The notes beneath the pieces were generated by a model. It saw only the letters and a program-made list of their open reading frames with translations. It was not told where the DNA came from and did not search any database. Below, piece by piece: positions 15,637 through 17,378 of a stretch of 17,378 bases of DNA; the first letter of the stretch is position 1, and each line of letters begins with the position of its first letter. Both the position numbers and the translations under genes were made by a program. This stretch comes from Bacteroidota bacterium. GTDB taxonomy: Bacteria > Bacteroidota > Bacteroidia > Chitinophagales > Chitinophagaceae. The stretch is from positions 1 through 17,378 of the forward strand of contig JAEZRB010000207.1 in assembly GCA_023412975.1 (NCBI GenBank), written 5' to 3'.

Positions 15637-16893
15637 CTAAAATGGTGACCCGCTACCTTCCATGATGACCGTAGTTGGTGCAGACCGGTTAAACGCGATT
15701 GCCACAATAAAAGCCAGGGCTGATATGATAATGCCGATCATAAATACGCTATAAGCAATCCGCACCAGTTTATATTTTCTTCCCAGCACCTTTCCCAGGT
15801 AATAAATATCATCGACCAGGGTACCATAGAGGTAATTAGGATCCTTCATCATAGTTGCCATTCCCCATTTATATTCTTCAAGACCTGTATTAAAGAAATT
15901 ACCAAAGAACAAAAGATTGGTCCTCCGGTTCAATATATCCTCCCGGGTAAAACTTCCCTTTGTGATCTTGGGTCGAGTAGCCAGGATAGAAATAACGATA
16001 GTAACCAAAGAAGAAAATAAAAATATAAGGGTAGGGATAGCGAGATGTGTATCCACTTCTATCTTACGGATTAGCACCGACAATATCACGGAAATGATAA
16101 TTGCATTAACGCTGATCAGGATATTGGCTTTATTATCGGCCATTTCACTCAACCGCATATGGTTTTCCGAAGTGAGACGAAGCATCGTTTGTATACCCTT
16201 CGTAATATAGCTCCGGCCACCTGCTCCGTTTTTCTTCTTTCCTGTATCAACATCGTCCGGGACCATCGTTTCGCTCACGTTCAGATTTCCCTGGTCCCGC
16301 ATTTTCTTGTGTAGTCTGTCTATATTATCTTTCTTTCCCATATCGAGAAGATTTTTGCAATATGAAGTAAAATACTGGTGTGACTCCAGCAGGTTTAGTG
16401 TATTTCGTTTCCAATCCTGGATCATGGTTTGAAGATTTCTAAGCTCCATTTCCTTTTTGAGCTGTTTGTCGATCTTTTTGAAACCCGGTAAACCAAAATG
16501 ATAAGTATCGGCGTCTTTGATGATCTGTTGTATCATATTCGCAGGCTGTGTGCTGAATTTTGTAGACATGATCACTTCGGCAATATCTTCCGCCATTTCA
16601 GCATATTCCAGCCGGTTCGACATCCAGTCCTGCATGATCTCCACACTTTTTTCTTCATGCATCATTGGGTCGGTATAGATATGACCCGTATCATGAAACC
16701 ATGCAGCAATATTAAGTACCGTAATATCCCTTTCTGAAAGCTCGTAGTGAGCAGCGATCTCGTTAGCCCTGTTCACCACATTTTGGGTATGTTCGATATT
16801 ATGGTAAAGCAAATTCTTATTAGGTGACGATTCATAAAGTGCCGTTACATAATCTTCCGCCTGTTTTACAATTTGCTTCTCTGTATTTTTCAT
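15637..16893 (-). CDS. HD-domain phosphohydrolase fused to a Pycsar-effector-type membrane domain (PycTM)
   Basis: The protein has 418 residues from the ATG at 16893. The frame is open 60 codons further upstream, but those overlap the preceding Omp85 gene in another frame and look non-coding, so the MKNTEKQ start is preferred. The N-terminal half is an HD metal-dependent phosphohydrolase with YHNIEHT (30-36), FHDTGH (66-71) and DADTYHFG (127-134). After a charged linker (~185-230) comes the PycTM-like region: HMRLSEMADNKANILI (245-260), membrane segments at about 257-276 and 285-305, a conserved soluble stretch with FFNTGLEEYKW (333-343), and a last membrane segment at about 379-401. In Pycsar defence the PycTM effector is activated by cyclic pyrimidines and disrupts the membrane. 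The HD half may hydrolyse a nucleotide signal. It starts one base after the Omp85 stop and precedes ppk1 and a cyclase. Confidence 0.88.
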   Translation of the reverse strand: MKNTEKQIVKQAEDYVTALYESSPNKNLLYHNIEHTQNVVNRANEIAAHYELSERDITVLNIAAWFHDTGHIYTDPMMHEEKSVEIMQDWMSNRLEYAEMAEDIAEVIMSTKFSTQPANMIQQIIKDADTYHFGLPGFKKIDKQLKKEMELRNLQTMIQDWKRNTLNLLESHQYFTSYCKNLLDMGKKDNIDRLHKKMRDQGNLNVSETMVPDDVDTGKKKNGAGGRSYITKGIQTMLRLTSENHMRLSEMADNKANILISVNAIIISVILSVLIRKIEVDTHLAIPTLIFLFSSLVTIVISILATRPKITKGSFTREDILNRRTNLLFFGNFFNTGLEEYKWGMATMMKDPNYLYGTLVDDIYYLGKVLGRKYKLVRIAYSVFMIGIIISALAFIVAIAFNRSAPTTVIMEGSGSPF

Positions 16894-16894
16894 A

Positions 16895-17378
16895 CTAAAA
16901 GGTAATATTAAACTTCGTACCAAGTGAAAAATTAAACACCCTGTCCTCTTTTGACCAACCCACTGTAGCCGACAGAATCGCCAGGTTAAACGGATTATAA
17001 TAAAACCCGCCACCAGCCGCATAATGCCATCGTTTGACCGTATCACCGCGGTACCAGACTCGCGCAACATCATTAAAAACGATCAGGCCAACCTGTCCGG
17101 GAAAAATATAGGACCGGCTGTCGAATAATTTGATCCTGAACTCGAGGCTTCCATAAGCAAGCGAGGTACCGGTAAACCGGTTCTTCCGGAACCCACGCAA
17201 CACGTTATTTTGTCCAATCGACAATGCCTGGAAATAATCAACGTCTTCGTTGAAGATATGTCCGCCGCCTGCCTTGATCACGCCAATTACCCGGGCAGGG
17301 ATCTTCAGGCTGGCATAGATAGTCATATCCGACTCAATCTAGTTCAGCCGTTCACCTGAGTTACCCAGCGGTTGTAAC
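16895..17378 (-). pseudogene. C-terminal part of an Omp85-type outer-membrane barrel protein, interrupted by an in-frame TAG, runs off the window
   Basis: The last ~143 codons encode an Omp85-like barrel end: AGGGHIF, NNVLRGFRKNRFTG (the RGF/RGY loop motif), FNDVARVW and a terminal Phe. It aligns by eye with the barrel end of the 857-residue protein in this window. The coding pattern continues in the same frame to the window edge (LQPLGNSGERLN then IESDMTIYAS) but is broken by TAG at 17341-17339. An ATG at 17326 allows only a short downstream frame, without signal peptide or full barrel. A CAG to TAG change would explain it; a sequencing error or a real pseudogene are both possible. The stop lies one base before the HD-PycTM start, so loss of upstream translation could affect that gene. 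An N-terminal phosphoesterase domain outside the window is plausible but unseen. Confidence 0.7.

Noticed and set aside
16894..17073. 60-codon N-terminal extension of the HD-PycTM protein
   Set aside because: It overlaps the well-supported Omp85 C-terminal coding sequence in another frame. The ATG at 16893 lies one base after that gene's stop and gives a normal HD-domain start.
12310..17378. Calling the cluster a bona fide Pycsar defence system
   Set aside because: The cyclase is membrane-anchored and not adjacent to the PycTM gene, the effector is an HD fusion, and no defence-island neighbours are visible. It is kept only as a hypothesis.

Overview
The window looks like chromosomal DNA from a member of the Bacteroidota, most likely Chitinophagaceae-like. 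This is inferred from family content: an HtpG with an uninterrupted middle domain, a UxaA-type sugar-acid dehydratase inside a fucose operon, two large Omp85-type outer-membrane proteins, and an HD domain fused to a Pycsar-effector-type membrane domain. Start codons also lack clear Shine-Dalgarno sequences, which is usual in that phylum. No rRNA, tRNA, CRISPR array or intact insertion sequence is visible.

Layout. (1) Positions 1-386 are non-coding and hold two copies of a ~182-185 bp direct repeat plus a GC-rich hairpin. (2) htpG lies at 387-2267 on the + strand. (3) Positions 2268-2657 form a convergent intergenic region with a ~287 bp segment bounded by perfect 14-bp inverted repeats, which looks like a decayed or non-autonomous mobile element. 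(4) Positions 2658-9346 on the - strand carry a complete, tightly packed L-fucose oxidation operon. In transcription order it encodes a FucP-type permease, a mutarotase, a 2-keto-3-deoxy-L-fuconate dehydrogenase-like SDR, an FAH-family hydrolase, an L-fuconolactonase-like amidohydrolase, an L-fucose dehydrogenase-like SDR and a UxaA-type dehydratase. (5) Positions 9604-17378 on the - strand carry a membrane-signalling neighbourhood. In transcription order it holds an Omp85-barrel protein interrupted by a stop codon, an HD-PycTM protein, polyphosphate kinase 1, a membrane-anchored class III nucleotidyl cyclase and a second Omp85 protein with a putative kinase-like periplasmic domain.

How the genes work together. 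The fucose operon predicts uptake, anomer conversion, oxidation to the lactone, hydrolysis to L-fuconate, dehydration to 2-keto-3-deoxy-L-fuconate, a second oxidation, and cleavage to pyruvate plus L-lactate. The upper half resembles the Campylobacter jejuni fuc locus (UxaA-type dehydratase). The lower half resembles the Xanthomonas route (SDR plus FAH hydrolase). The presumed L-fucose dehydrogenase has Asn where the SDR catalytic Lys should be.

The most novel part is the cyclase/PPK1/HD-PycTM cluster. PycTM is the membrane effector domain of the Pycsar cyclic-pyrimidine antiphage systems. Here it is fused to an HD phosphohydrolase and sits one gene away from a class III cyclase whose base-recognition Lys is replaced by Gln. 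The cyclase gene overlaps ppk1 by 4 bp. This suggests, but does not prove, a stress or defence circuit linking a cyclic nucleotide to polyphosphate.
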